Shown here: positions 8,006-15,942 of the stretch, piece by piece | Layout: each line of letters begins with the position of its first letter | Numbering within the stretch: position 1 is the first letter of the stretch | NCBI GenBank assembly: GCA_037445635.1 | Contig: JBBIKC010000004.1 | Location: 40,339 to 104,338, forward strand | Source of the DNA: JBFMCC01 sp037445635 | GTDB lineage: Bacteria > Chloroflexota > Anaerolineae > Anaerolineales > Villigracilaceae | Direction of reading: 5' to 3' | DNA length: 64,000 nt | Position numbers and translations under genes: made by a program | The notes under the pieces: generated by a model | What the model was told of the DNA's origin: nothing | The model's database searches: none | The model's input: only the letters and a program-made list of their open reading frames with translations

Positions 8006-8785
8006 CTAAAAACTCAACCTTCTAAAAATCACTGAGGGGATGTGTTTGATAACCAGCATGATCCATCGCCAGATGGGATGGGTGTAGACGACCTGTTTGC
8101 GTCTGCGGATGGCCCTGTATATATCGTCCGCGGCGCGCTCGGGAGGGACAACGAACAGCGTGGCTCCCTGCGCGGCTTTGAGCATATCGGTTTCGAGGAA
8201 GCCGGGTTTAACAGTTAGGACGTGCACACCGTGGCGCGTCAGACGGTTGCGCAGGGCTTCCAGGTAGGTCGTCAGTGCGGCTTTGGAGGTGTTGTAGCCC
8301 GGGTTGCCCACGCGGCCGCGGTCGCCCGCCACGGATGAGATACCGACGATTTGTCCGCCCTTCATGCTCTTGAACAACTCAGCCACCGGCGTAAGCCAGG
8401 CCATCGCGCCGAGGAGGTTGACCTCGACCATCCGTCGGTCCCCCTCGAAATTCAGGCGCTCGAGGCCCGGCGGAAAGTTGACGCCCGCCACGTAGATGAA
8501 CAAGTCCAGGCCGCCCAGATCGGCCACGATCCTGCGGAGAAGACCGGGAACCTCGTCGTAGTCGGTAACGTTGTGGGGGTAGGCGAGGGCACGCGTCTCG
8601 CCGTCAGCGTTGAGGTCGGCGCATAAAGCGGCGAGCGGTTCCTTTCGTCGGGCAAGAAGCGCAAGCGAGTAGCCCGCACGCGCCAGTCTGTGCGCCAGCG
8701 CCGCGCCCAATCCGCTCGAGGCGCCGACGATCACAGCGCGCTGTCTTGGATGAAGAGGAGTAGCCGGAAGCATATTTGTCTGCAT
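8006..8785 (-). CDS. Short-chain dehydrogenase/reductase, DprE2-like partner
   Basis: A 259-aa classical SDR. It has the NAD(P) motif VIVGASSGLGAALAHRLA, a YVAGVN segment, catalytic Ser in GISSVAGDRG and the Tyr-x-x-x-Lys pair in GYNTSKAAL. A hydrophobic, basic C-terminus (WRWIMLVIKHIPSVIFRRL) suggests membrane association, as in DprE2-like reductases. It lies 79 bp upstream of the DprE1-like gene. ATG 8785 is chosen so that two 22-bp direct repeats fall in the leader; ATG 8773 or a longer start at 8851 cannot be excluded. Partnership with the oxidase is inferred from adjacency. Confidence 0.78.
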   Translation of the reverse strand: MQTNMLPATPLHPRQRAVIVGASSGLGAALAHRLARAGYSLALLARRKEPLAALCADLNADGETRALAYPHNVTDYDEVPGLLRRIVADLGGLDLFIYVAGVNFPPGLERLNFEGDRRMVEVNLLGAMAWLTPVAELFKSMKGGQIVGISSVAGDRGRVGNPGYNTSKAALTTYLEALRNRLTRHGVHVLTVKPGFLETDMLKAAQGATLFVVPPERAADDIYRAIRRRKQVVYTHPIWRWIMLVIKHIPSVIFRRLSF

Positions 8786-8792
8786 GAAAAGA

Positions 8793-8846
8793 CCCATCAA
8801 TTTTGCCGGTGGATGGAATGGGAACCCATCAATTTTGTTGGTGGAT
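8793..8846. repeat. Two 22-bp direct repeats in the divergent promoter region
   Basis: CCCATCAATTTTG is followed by CC or TT and then GGTGGAT. The copies start at 8793 and 8825, 32 bp apart (about three helical turns). They sit between the SDR start and a minus-strand TAGAAT at about 8850-8855, where a repressor or activator would act. Confidence 0.6.
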
Positions 8847-8884
8847 TTCATTCTAACATACTTAGAAATTTACATCGAAAGGGC

Positions 8885-8890
8885 TATAAT
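8885..8890 (+). promoter_or_regulatory. -10 box for the diguanylate cyclase gene
   Basis: Perfect TATAAT, about 30 nt before the start codon. AAGGA at 8903-8907 serves as ribosome-binding site. No clear -35 element is seen. Confidence 0.55.
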
Positions 8891-8917
8891 CCAAGTCAAC
8901 CATAAGGATCGTGCGAT

Positions 8918-10219
8918 TTGAGAATGCATGCGTTCACGCACTCACTTCGCCCCTCCTCGGGTCAGGATACTCTTGTGACCGAAGAACCTTTCTCTCCCTT
9001 GCAGATTCTCGAGGAGGCCCGGCGGTCGCTTGCACAGAGCAACGTCCCCCTGGCCGACCAGGAGGAACTGCTTAAACTGCTCGACGTCCTGATTTCCGCC
9101 ACTGAGAAATACGCCAATCCAGATCAGATGGTGGAAGAATCGCGTTTGCTGACCTCCAGCCTTATTTCCAGCCAGGCCCTGCTCATGCTCCTCAAGCAAC
9201 AGATGTCCGAGTTGGATGCGCTGAGGAAGTTGAGCCTGAGCCTGACCTCCAGCCTCGATCTGCAAAGCGTGCTGGATACGGTGGTCTCGGAGGCCATGCG
9301 GCTGGTGCATAATACGCGCACGGTACATATTTTCCATTACAAAAACGAGAAATTGGAATTCGGCGCGGCGCTGAATTACGAAGGCAAGACCACCCCGGTC
9401 TCCGCGCCGCGCACAAACGGCCTGACGAATACCGTGGCGCGAAGCGGGGAGACTGTTGTCGTCGAGGACATGCGTACACATCCGCTCTTCAAGGATGCGC
9501 CTCCCGAATGGGAGGGTTCGATCATCGGCATTCCCTTGAAGATCGGAGGCGAAGTGGTGGGGGTGATGAATCTTTCGCGCTCGAACGTGGGCGGTTTTTC
9601 CCAATCCGAGAGACGCTTGCTCGACTTGCTGGCAGACCAGGCCGCGGTCGCCATCTCCAATGCCAGCCTGCACCAGAAGATCAGCGCGCAGGCCCTCAGC
9701 GATACGGTCACCGGCCTGCCTAACCGCCGCGCCCTCGATGAGCGGCTCGAGTCCGAGGTGTTGTCGGCGCGGCGTACCGGCTACCCCTTTGCGGTGGTCA
9801 TGATGGACCTGGACGGATTCAAGGATGTGAACGACACCTACGGCCATTCATTCGGCGACGATGTCTTGCGCGTGCTGTTCAATTTCCTGGCGCAGGGACT
9901 GCGTTCCTCCGATTTTCTCGCCCGTTACGGCGGCGACGAACTGACCCTGGTCATGAATCAGACCGACATGCCGCGCGCCCTGCTGGTGTGCGAGAAGATT
10001 CTCGAAAAACTGAAAAAGTTCGACCTCGCGGCCCCGGATGGAAAACATCTCAGGCTGGGAATTTCGGGCGGGGTGGCCATTTACCCGGTCCACGGCATAA
10101 ACGGCCCCGAATTACTGCGCGCCGCGGACGCGGCGCTCTACCGCGCCAAGCGGCACGACCGCGGCAAATTCATGCCGGCCGCGGCTCCCACCGCGCCTCT
10201 TCAAAGCGAACCGGGCTGA
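8918..10219 (+). CDS. GAF-GGDEF diguanylate cyclase
   Basis: A 433-aa cytosolic sensor enzyme. Residues 1-110 are helical, about 110-250 form a GAF domain (TSSLDLQSVLDTVVSEAMRL to DQAAVAISNASL), and about 265-420 form a GGDEF domain with DTVTGLPNRRALDERL, MMDLDGFKDVNDTYGHSFGDDVL and the A-site RYGGDELTLVM. The signature is GGDEL, not GGDEF; the metal-binding residues are kept, so cyclase activity is plausible. No inhibitory RxxD is obvious just upstream of the A-site. TTG 8918 or ATG 8924 may be the start. It runs divergently from the SDR gene. Confidence 0.88.
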   Translation: MRMHAFTHSLRPSSGQDTLVTEEPFSPLQILEEARRSLAQSNVPLADQEELLKLLDVLISATEKYANPDQMVEESRLLTSSLISSQALLMLLKQQMSELDALRKLSLSLTSSLDLQSVLDTVVSEAMRLVHNTRTVHIFHYKNEKLEFGAALNYEGKTTPVSAPRTNGLTNTVARSGETVVVEDMRTHPLFKDAPPEWEGSIIGIPLKIGGEVVGVMNLSRSNVGGFSQSERRLLDLLADQAAVAISNASLHQKISAQALSDTVTGLPNRRALDERLESEVLSARRTGYPFAVVMMDLDGFKDVNDTYGHSFGDDVLRVLFNFLAQGLRSSDFLARYGGDELTLVMNQTDMPRALLVCEKILEKLKKFDLAAPDGKHLRLGISGGVAIYPVHGINGPELLRAADAALYRAKRHDRGKFMPAAAPTAPLQSEPG

Positions 10220-10294
10220 TCGCCTCGCGGGGACAGGCGGCCTCTGTTCATCCATTCGGGGGTTATAAAGGGCAAATCTGTTCAAGGAGCCGAC

Positions 10295-11212
10295 ATGGCA
10301 CGCAAAGTGAAGATCGTCCTGAACCCGATGGCCGATATGGGGCACGCCTGGCAGGTGGCGCGCGACCTGCGCCCGATCGTGGAGGAGCACGGGGACTGCG
10401 ACTGGAGCGGAACGGTTTACCCCACACATGCCGTCGAACTGGCGCGCAAGGCGGGCGAAGAAGGCTATGAGATGGTCATCGCCATGGGCGGCGACGGTAC
10501 CGTGCACGAAGTCGTCAACGGGATCATGCAAGTTCCAGAGAGCAAACGCCCCATTCTGGGTGTCGTTCCCGTCGGCTCGGGCAATGACTTCGCGCACGCC
10601 ATCGGCGTCCCCATGCAGGCCGACCGCGCCCTGGCGCACGCGCTCGAAGGCGCACCCTCCGCGATTGATCTCGGCCTGATGACAGACGAACACGGCCGCA
10701 GGGAATATTTCGACAACACGCTCGGCATGGGTTTCGATGCCGTCGTGACGATCCGTTCCCACCGCCTGCCCATCGTGCGCGGTTTTCTCATGTACCTCAC
10801 CGCCGTCATTCAGACCATCCTCCTCAACCACGACCCCGCCCGCGTCGAGATCGAAACGGACCGGGAGAAATGGCAGGACAACATCCTGATGGCCACACTC
10901 TGCAATGGCGGACGCGAGGGCGGCGGATTCATCCTCTCGCCCGATTCCAACATGACCGACGGCGCGCTCGAATACCTCACCGTCCAAAAAGTCTCGCGCG
11001 CCATGATGTTCCGCCTGCTTCCCGAATTCCTGCGCGGCACGCACCGCCGCTTCAAACAGATTCGCATGGGGTCGTGCACGCGGCTCACGCTTACATCCAA
11101 CCGTCCGCTCTACATCCACGCCGACGGCGAGATCTTCACCAGTTTCGGCAGTAACCTGCGCAGGGTCAGTTTCGAAGTTCTGCCGGGCGCGTTGAAAGTC
11201 GTCAGAGGTTGA
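10295..11212 (+). CDS. Diacylglycerol/lipid kinase-family protein (YegS/DgkB-like)
   Basis: A 305-aa soluble kinase of the DAGK catalytic family. It starts ARKVKIVLNPMADMGHAW, has the nucleotide-binding MAMGGDGTVHEVVNGIM-type motif (here VIAMGGDGTVHEVVNGI, near residues 65-81), VVPVGSGNDFAHAIGVP and the later ADGEIF element. Such enzymes phosphorylate diacylglycerol or sphingoid-type lipids. ATG 10295 follows AAGGAG with correct spacing. It lies about 75 bp after the GGDEF gene. Lipid specificity is not predictable. Confidence 0.88.
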   Translation: MARKVKIVLNPMADMGHAWQVARDLRPIVEEHGDCDWSGTVYPTHAVELARKAGEEGYEMVIAMGGDGTVHEVVNGIMQVPESKRPILGVVPVGSGNDFAHAIGVPMQADRALAHALEGAPSAIDLGLMTDEHGRREYFDNTLGMGFDAVVTIRSHRLPIVRGFLMYLTAVIQTILLNHDPARVEIETDREKWQDNILMATLCNGGREGGGFILSPDSNMTDGALEYLTVQKVSRAMMFRLLPEFLRGTHRRFKQIRMGSCTRLTLTSNRPLYIHADGEIFTSFGSNLRRVSFEVLPGALKVVRG

Positions 11213-11287
11213 AAGTTGCAGGTTGAAGGTTGGAAGGTTACAATGCAACCGACCCGCCTTCGACTTTTTGACCTGCAACCTCAAACC
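11207..11287. repeat. 81-bp imperfect inverted-repeat element
   Basis: The left arm GGTTGAAAGTTGCAGGT (11207-11223) pairs with ACCTGCAACCTCAAACC (11271-11287), 14 of 17 positions. The interior holds GGTTGAAGGTTGGAAGGTT, the same word set found before the DprE1-like gene (about 7917-7960). It fills the gap to the next gene and contains a TACAAT that may act as its -10. Confidence 0.55.
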
Positions 11288-11292
11288 GACGC

Positions 11293-12930
11293 ATGCCCAG
11301 CCTGCTTGCCTCCCTCCAAAAACAAGACCTCGGACACCTGCGCATCGTTGCGGAATTGTGGGGACTGGAACTGGACTCCGGCGAAGCCGACGCGGCCGCC
11401 GAGGAGTTAGCCGCATCCATCTTCGACCCTGAACTGGTCGCCGAGTTAATCGAATCTCTTCCGCCCGAAGCCCGCGCCGCCCTCGACGCGCTGATTACAC
11501 AGGATGGCCGCCTCCCCTGGGCCGAATTCACGCGCCGCTTCGGCGAGATCCGCGAGATGGGCGCGGCCAAACGCGACCGCGAACAACCGCATCTCCGTCC
11601 CGTCTCACCGGCTGAGATGCTGTACTATCGCGCCCTGCTGGCGCGCGCCTTCTTCGATACACCCGGCGGTCCGCGGGAATTTGCCTACATCCCGGAAGAT
11701 TTGGTCATGGCAATTCACCGCGGAGAAAAAATCAAAAAAGTCCCTGCGGGCTCCGCGCTCTCTGTGGTGAACGCTGAACCACTTGGACGCCCCGCGGCAC
11801 CTGCCGAGCGCGGACGCGAGATTCTTGCCAACGATCATCTTCTCGACGATGCCACCACTTTGCTGGCGGCCATGCGCGTGGGTCTCGCGCCGCCCGTGAT
11901 GACAATTCCGCCCATGGCAGCGCGGGAGTTTCTTGCAGCCGCCGGTCTGATAAGCGATCATGAGCCGCGGCCCGAAGCCGTCCGGCGATTCCTCGAAACG
12001 CCGCGCGCCGAGGCAATAAAACTGCTACATGACTCCTGGCAAACCAGTGAAGTCTTTAATGAACTGCGGCAGTTACCCGGTCTAATTTTCGAGGGCGAGT
12101 GGAGCAACCAGCCGCTCCCCGCGCGCAGATTTTTGCTGGATTTACTCGAAGTGATTCCAAAAGGCAAGTGGTGGAGTCTGCCTGCCTTCGTCCGCGCCGT
12201 GAAGGAGAAACACGCCGACTTCCAGCGCCCGGCGGGTGATTATGATTCCTGGTTCATCAAACGCGAATCGGACGGCATGTATCTGCGCGGATTTGTTCAC
12301 TGGGATGAAGTGGATGGCGCACTCGTAAGGTATTTCATCACTCGTATTCTGCACTGGCTCGGAATGGCCGATCTTTCCATGCCCGAGGGTGCAAACATGC
12401 CCACCGCGTTCCGCCTCACGGCTCCCGATTCGCGCATCTCGCATCCCGAAAACGAAAGGATTGCCATTGCCTCCAGCGGAAGGATTTCCGTTCCGCGGCT
12501 GGTCCCGCGCGCTGTGCGTTACCAGCTTGCGCGCTTCTGCGAATGGGACGAACCGAAAGCGGACGAGTACCGCTATTCCATCACTGCCGCGTCGCTGGCG
12601 CGCGCCAAAGCGCAGGGACTCAAAGTGGAGCAGTTGCTGTCCCTGCTGGCGAAACACAGCGCGGGGATTCCTCCCGTGCTGATGAAGGCGCTCAAACGCT
12701 GGGAGGTTAACGGGACCGAGGCGCGGGTGGAGAGTCAGATCGTTCTAAGGGTCAGCCGGCCGGAGGTCCTGATTGAGTTGCGTAAATCGAAAGCGGCCAG
12801 GTTTTTAGGGGAGATGCTTGGACCGACCGCAGTCATCGTCAAAGCTGGGGCGGTTCCGAAGGTATTGGCCGCACTCACCGAACTCGGCCTGCTGGCTGAA
12901 ACAAACCTGCCTCTGGTCTTCTCAAAGTAG
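11293..12930 (+). CDS. Helicase-associated-domain protein (XPB/Ssl2-like N-terminal type)
   Basis: A 545-aa soluble protein resembling the helicase-associated / XPB-Ssl2 domain proteins common in Chloroflexota and Actinobacteria (Helicase_C_3-like). It begins MPSLLASLQKQDLGHLRIVAE with a winged-helix-like region (ALDALITQDGRLPWAEFTRRFG), then YYRALLARAFFDTP...EFAYIPEDL. The end (LIELRKSKAARFLGEMLGPTAVIVKAGAVPKVLAALTELGLL) resembles that domain. No helicase Walker motifs are present. A linker near residues 141-160 is encoded by an inverted repeat (11714-11771). DNA binding is inferred; its role is unknown. Confidence 0.65.
   Translation: MPSLLASLQKQDLGHLRIVAELWGLELDSGEADAAAEELAASIFDPELVAELIESLPPEARAALDALITQDGRLPWAEFTRRFGEIREMGAAKRDREQPHLRPVSPAEMLYYRALLARAFFDTPGGPREFAYIPEDLVMAIHRGEKIKKVPAGSALSVVNAEPLGRPAAPAERGREILANDHLLDDATTLLAAMRVGLAPPVMTIPPMAAREFLAAAGLISDHEPRPEAVRRFLETPRAEAIKLLHDSWQTSEVFNELRQLPGLIFEGEWSNQPLPARRFLLDLLEVIPKGKWWSLPAFVRAVKEKHADFQRPAGDYDSWFIKRESDGMYLRGFVHWDEVDGALVRYFITRILHWLGMADLSMPEGANMPTAFRLTAPDSRISHPENERIAIASSGRISVPRLVPRAVRYQLARFCEWDEPKADEYRYSITAASLARAKAQGLKVEQLLSLLAKHSAGIPPVLMKALKRWEVNGTEARVESQIVLRVSRPEVLIELRKSKAARFLGEMLGPTAVIVKAGAVPKVLAALTELGLLAETNLPLVFSK
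11714..11771. repeat. 58-bp inverted-repeat element, copy C, inside a coding region
   Basis: Ends TTCACCGCGGAGA and TCTCTGTGGTGAA pair at 11 of 13 positions, with a CCCTGCGGG hairpin in the middle. It is read in frame as a linker segment. The ends resemble those of the 82-bp family (ACCGCG/CGCGGT), but the length and interior differ. Confidence 0.6.
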
Positions 12931-12963
12931 CTTGACGAATCTCCGTCTTGGTAGCGCGGCCTT

Positions 12964-13045
12964 AACGCGAATTGCGCGAAGGGGGCGAAAGGGGCGAATT
13001 CCGCGAACGCTTGAGAAAATTCGTGTATTTCGCGCCATTCGCGTT
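12964..13045. repeat. 82-bp inverted-repeat element, copy D, intergenic
   Basis: The left arm AACGCGAATTGCGCGAA (12964-12980) pairs with TTCGCGCCATTCGCGTT (13029-13045), 16 of 17 positions, with GGCGAA words inside. Span and word content match copies A and B. It sits between the helicase-associated gene and the rpmH promoter. Confidence 0.75.
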
Positions 13046-13093
13046 GAGAAATGCCTGACTTTGAGAAAGCCATACAAACCTGCCAGATTCCCT

Positions 13094-13129
13094 TTGACCG
13101 AATCAGACTCGTCACGGTATAATACCGTG
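13094..13129 (+). promoter_or_regulatory. rpmH operon promoter with overlapping palindrome
   Basis: TTGACC (13094-13099), an 18-bp spacer and TATAAT (13118-13123). The -10 box lies within the palindrome CACGGTAT-A-ATACCGTG (13113-13129), a possible operator. Transcription would start about 60 nt before rpmH. Confidence 0.7.
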
Positions 13130-13189
13130 CCTAACCCATGCAAACAGCTCTCTTCGGGGAGTTGAATTATCAATTTGACGAGGAAGTAA

Positions 13190-13360
13190 ATGCCCAAGCG
13201 AACGTATCAACCCAAAATCCGCCGCCGCGTGCGCGTGCACGGTTTCCGTGCCCGCAATGCGAGCGCCGACGGCCGCGCCGTGCTCAAACGCCGCCGCCTG
13301 CGCGGCCGCTATAAATTGACCACGCGCGCCAATCAGCACGTCAAACGGACGCGCTGGTAG
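13190..13360 (+). CDS. rpmH: 50S ribosomal protein L34
   Basis: A 56-aa very basic protein beginning MPKRTYQPKIRRRVRVHGFR, with RAVLKRRRLRGRYKLT in the second half, the classic bL34 pattern. It binds 23S rRNA in the large subunit. ATG 13190 follows GAGGAAG. The tail (TTRANQHVKRTRW) is slightly longer than the usual 44-50 residues. It heads the rpmH-rnpA-yidD-yidC-jag cluster, usually found near the replication origin. Confidence 0.97.
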   Translation: MPKRTYQPKIRRRVRVHGFRARNASADGRAVLKRRRLRGRYKLTTRANQHVKRTRW

Positions 13361-13395
13361 AACCGGCGCGGCGGAGTTTTTTTCAGGGCACGCGG

Positions 13396-13743
13396 GTGCA
13401 GCGCAAGTTCCGACTGACCCGGTCCACCGACTTCAAGCGGGTGCGGCGTTTCGGGAAATCCTATGCCCACCCGTTTGTCGTGCTGGTAGTGCAGGCCAGC
13501 GACCAGCACAAGGTCCGCGTGGCCGTGACCGCCGGGCGGACGGTTGGGAATGCAGTGCAGCGCAATCGCTCCAAACGCCTCCTGCGCGCCGCCGCTCAAT
13601 CGCTCATCCCAGACCTCGCGCCGGGCAACGACCTGCTCCTGATCGCCCGCGCGCCTCTTGCCGATAAGACCATGCCCGAAGCCCGCGATGCCCTGCAAGT
13701 CCTTCTGCGCCGCGCCGGGCTGTTGACCCCTGATGCAGTCTGA
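13396..13743 (+). CDS. rnpA: Ribonuclease P protein component
   Basis: A 115-aa basic protein that assists the RNase P RNA in trimming tRNA 5' ends. It begins QRKFRLTRSTDFKRVRRFGKSY and carries the family signature around GNAVQRNRSKRLLRAAAQSL (residues about 51-70). GTG 13396 is the start. The last codons overlap yidD by 11 bp, the usual coupled arrangement. Confidence 0.95.
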   Translation: MQRKFRLTRSTDFKRVRRFGKSYAHPFVVLVVQASDQHKVRVAVTAGRTVGNAVQRNRSKRLLRAAAQSLIPDLAPGNDLLLIARAPLADKTMPEARDALQVLLRRAGLLTPDAV

Positions 13744-14023
13744 GTTCCATCTCCACGATTATCCGGACGAGCCGCGCCTGCGCGATCTGCCGCGCACGCC
13801 ATGGAACTGGCCGCGCCTCGCCCTGCTGGCGCTCATCCGCCTGTACCAGATGGCGATTTCTCCCAGCCTGCCCGCCAATACCTGCCGTTTTTATCCATCC
13901 TGTTCCCATTACGGTTATCAGGCCATTTATAAGCATGGCGCGCTCAAAGGCTCCGTGATGGCCGCGTGGCGCGTCCTGCGCTGTAACCCGTTCAACCCCG
14001 GGGGCTACGACCCCGTTCCCTAG
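13733..14023 (+). CDS. yidD: Membrane protein insertion efficiency factor YidD
   Basis: A 96-aa protein with the family core LLALIRLYQMAISPSL, the Cys-containing CRFYPSCSHYGYQAIYKHG and WRVLRCNPFNPGGYDPVP. The first 30 residues (HLHDYPDEPRLRDLPRTPWNWP) are an extra N-terminal extension relative to the typical 70-85 aa. YidD lies at the inner membrane and aids YidC-dependent insertion. It overlaps rnpA, and yidC is one gene downstream. Confidence 0.93.
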   Translation: MQSEFHLHDYPDEPRLRDLPRTPWNWPRLALLALIRLYQMAISPSLPANTCRFYPSCSHYGYQAIYKHGALKGSVMAAWRVLRCNPFNPGGYDPVP

Positions 14024-14040
14024 GAGTGAAAATCAACTCG

Positions 14041-15117
14041 ATGAAAGCCAATCGTTTTGTGTTGTTTCTTGCGCTTGCCCTCGGCGCGTTGTTCCTTTCC
14101 GCGTGCGGGACGCCCGTATCCGCCAGCTGGCCCGGGCTGACCGCCTCGGAGGAGGCCGCATATCTTGCCACCGGCCCCTATGTGTATGCCGTCCGTTTAG
14201 AGGACGGTGAGGAGCTCTGGCATTTCCCTGAAAAGGCGGACGGCAAACTGCAATTCTATTCCAACCCAGTGCTCACCAATGACGGGCTGGTACTCCTCGG
14301 CAGCAGCGGCACAGGCCATAACTTCATCGCTGTGGACGCCGAGACCGGCAATGAGGACTGGTCTTTCACCGGCGCGCAGGGCGCGTGGCAGGCCAGCCCG
14401 CTGGTGGTGGACAATTTCATCTACGCCCCCAACACGGACGGCTTCCTGTACGTCTTCGACCTCAACATCGAAGGCGACGATAAACTGACCTGGAGCCTCG
14501 AGCTGGACGGTCCGCTCTGGGCCATGCCCGCCACCGACGGCCAATATATCTACGTGACTTCCCTCAACCACCGCCTGCACGCCATAGATCCGCAGACCGA
14601 GTCGGTCGCGTGGACGTTGGAGTTGGATGGCGCTGCGCCCGGCACGCCCGCCGTCGGCGCGGACGGAATGCTCTTCGTTGGCACATTTGGGAAATCAATC
14701 CAGGCAGTGGATACGTCCCGCAGCGCAGTCGCCTGGCGCGTTCCCACCGAAGGCTGGGTGTGGGGCGGTCCCACCCTCGTTGACGATGTTCTTTACGTCG
14801 GCGACCTTGAAGGCAATTTTTATTCTCTGAATTCCAGCGGCAACGCAGACGGAGAACAATTCCAGCCCGACGGCCCCATCCTCGCCAGCCCGCTCGTGAT
14901 CGGCGAACAGGTCATTTTCGTAACCGAGAATGGAACCGTCTATGCCGCCGAAAACGGGACCGACCCGAAAAGCCTCGAAAAAATGGAAGGCAAGTTGTAC
15001 ACCGCACCGGTCGCGGCCGGCGACCTGATCCTGGTCGCCCCGTTCCAGGGCGAGTTCCTGCTCGTCGCTCTCGACCAGCAGGGCAAACAGGCCTGGACCT
15101 TTACGCCCGGAAACTAA
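14041..15117 (+). CDS. PQQ-like beta-propeller repeat lipoprotein
   Basis: A 358-aa exported lipoprotein. The signal peptide ends with lipobox LSAC (Cys about residue 22). It is followed by repeated PQQ/BamB-like blades: VYAVRLEDGEELWHF, FIAVDAETGNEDWSF, LHAIDPQTESVAWTLE, IQAVDTSRSAVAWRV and LVALDQQGKQAWTF. These fold as an eight-bladed or smaller propeller and act as protein scaffolds. The location between yidD and yidC suggests a role in membrane or surface protein biogenesis; this is inferred. ATG 14041 is chosen because it places the signal peptide at the N-terminus. Confidence 0.88.
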   Translation: MKANRFVLFLALALGALFLSACGTPVSASWPGLTASEEAAYLATGPYVYAVRLEDGEELWHFPEKADGKLQFYSNPVLTNDGLVLLGSSGTGHNFIAVDAETGNEDWSFTGAQGAWQASPLVVDNFIYAPNTDGFLYVFDLNIEGDDKLTWSLELDGPLWAMPATDGQYIYVTSLNHRLHAIDPQTESVAWTLELDGAAPGTPAVGADGMLFVGTFGKSIQAVDTSRSAVAWRVPTEGWVWGGPTLVDDVLYVGDLEGNFYSLNSSGNADGEQFQPDGPILASPLVIGEQVIFVTENGTVYAAENGTDPKSLEKMEGKLYTAPVAAGDLILVAPFQGEFLLVALDQQGKQAWTFTPGN

Positions 15118-15129
15118 AGGAAGAGAATC

Positions 15130-15921
15130 ATGTCACCCTGGGATTTATTCGTTTCCCTCTTTGTCAACGTATTACTCTGGATCTACGATGTGGTTGGCCA
15201 GAACTTCGGTTTGGCCATCATCCTGTTCACCATCCTCACCCGCATCGTGACTTGGCCTCTGAATGCCTCGCAAATGAAGAGCACCAAGGTCATGCAGGAC
15301 TTGCAGAACGACAAGGAATGGCAGGACATCCAGAAGAAATATGCCAAAGACCGCGAGAAACTGGCGCAGGAACAGATGCGCATCTATCGCGAGCGCGGCG
15401 TCAACCCGTTTGCCTCCTGCCTGCCGACGCTCATCCAGTTGCCGATCATCTTCGCCCTCTATCAAAGCATCACACGTTCGCTGGCCACCACGCCGCTGTC
15501 CCTCCTGCAACTGACCCGCTCCATTTCGTCGTTCCTGGATGTGTCTTCACTCATCCCGCTCAACAGCAAATTCCTGTGGATGGACCTTGGCCAGCCCGAA
15601 TTCGTGCCTGTATTCGGATTCAAACTGCCCACTCTGGCCATCATTGTGGCTCTTACCACTTACATCCAGACCAAACTCACCACCCCGCCAAGTTCCAACC
15701 CCAACGACCAGTCCGCCGCAATGGCGCGTTCGATGAGCCTCACCATGCCGCTCATGCTCGGCTGGTTCGCGCTCACGTTTCCCTCCGGTCTGGCGGTTTA
15801 CTTCGTAACCAGCAACCTGCTCGGCATTGCGCAGTATGCCATGATGGGCAAGGCCAACTGGCGCAATCTTCTGCCCGGCGGCAGCAAGCCCGTTGTCCCT
15901 GCCAAGCCGTCTAAGAAATAA
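15130..15921 (+). CDS. yidC: YidC/Oxa1 membrane protein insertase
   Basis: A 263-aa insertase of the short form without a large periplasmic domain. Transmembrane segments lie about residues 5-30, 95-125, 165-190 and 200-235. The conserved core includes LTRIVTWPLNASQMKSTKVMQ with the catalytic Arg of the hydrophilic groove, the GVNPFASCLPTLIQLPI loop and LGWFALTFPSGLAVYFVTSNL. A basic tail follows. The protein inserts membrane proteins with or without SecYEG. ATG 15130 follows AAGGAAG. It is 12 bp after the PQQ lipoprotein gene and 21 bp before jag. Confidence 0.95.
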   Translation: MSPWDLFVSLFVNVLLWIYDVVGQNFGLAIILFTILTRIVTWPLNASQMKSTKVMQDLQNDKEWQDIQKKYAKDREKLAQEQMRIYRERGVNPFASCLPTLIQLPIIFALYQSITRSLATTPLSLLQLTRSISSFLDVSSLIPLNSKFLWMDLGQPEFVPVFGFKLPTLAIIVALTTYIQTKLTTPPSSNPNDQSAAMARSMSLTMPLMLGWFALTFPSGLAVYFVTSNLLGIAQYAMMGKANWRNLLPGGSKPVVPAKPSKK

Positions 15922-15942
15922 CCCGACTCAGGGAGGTTCCCC

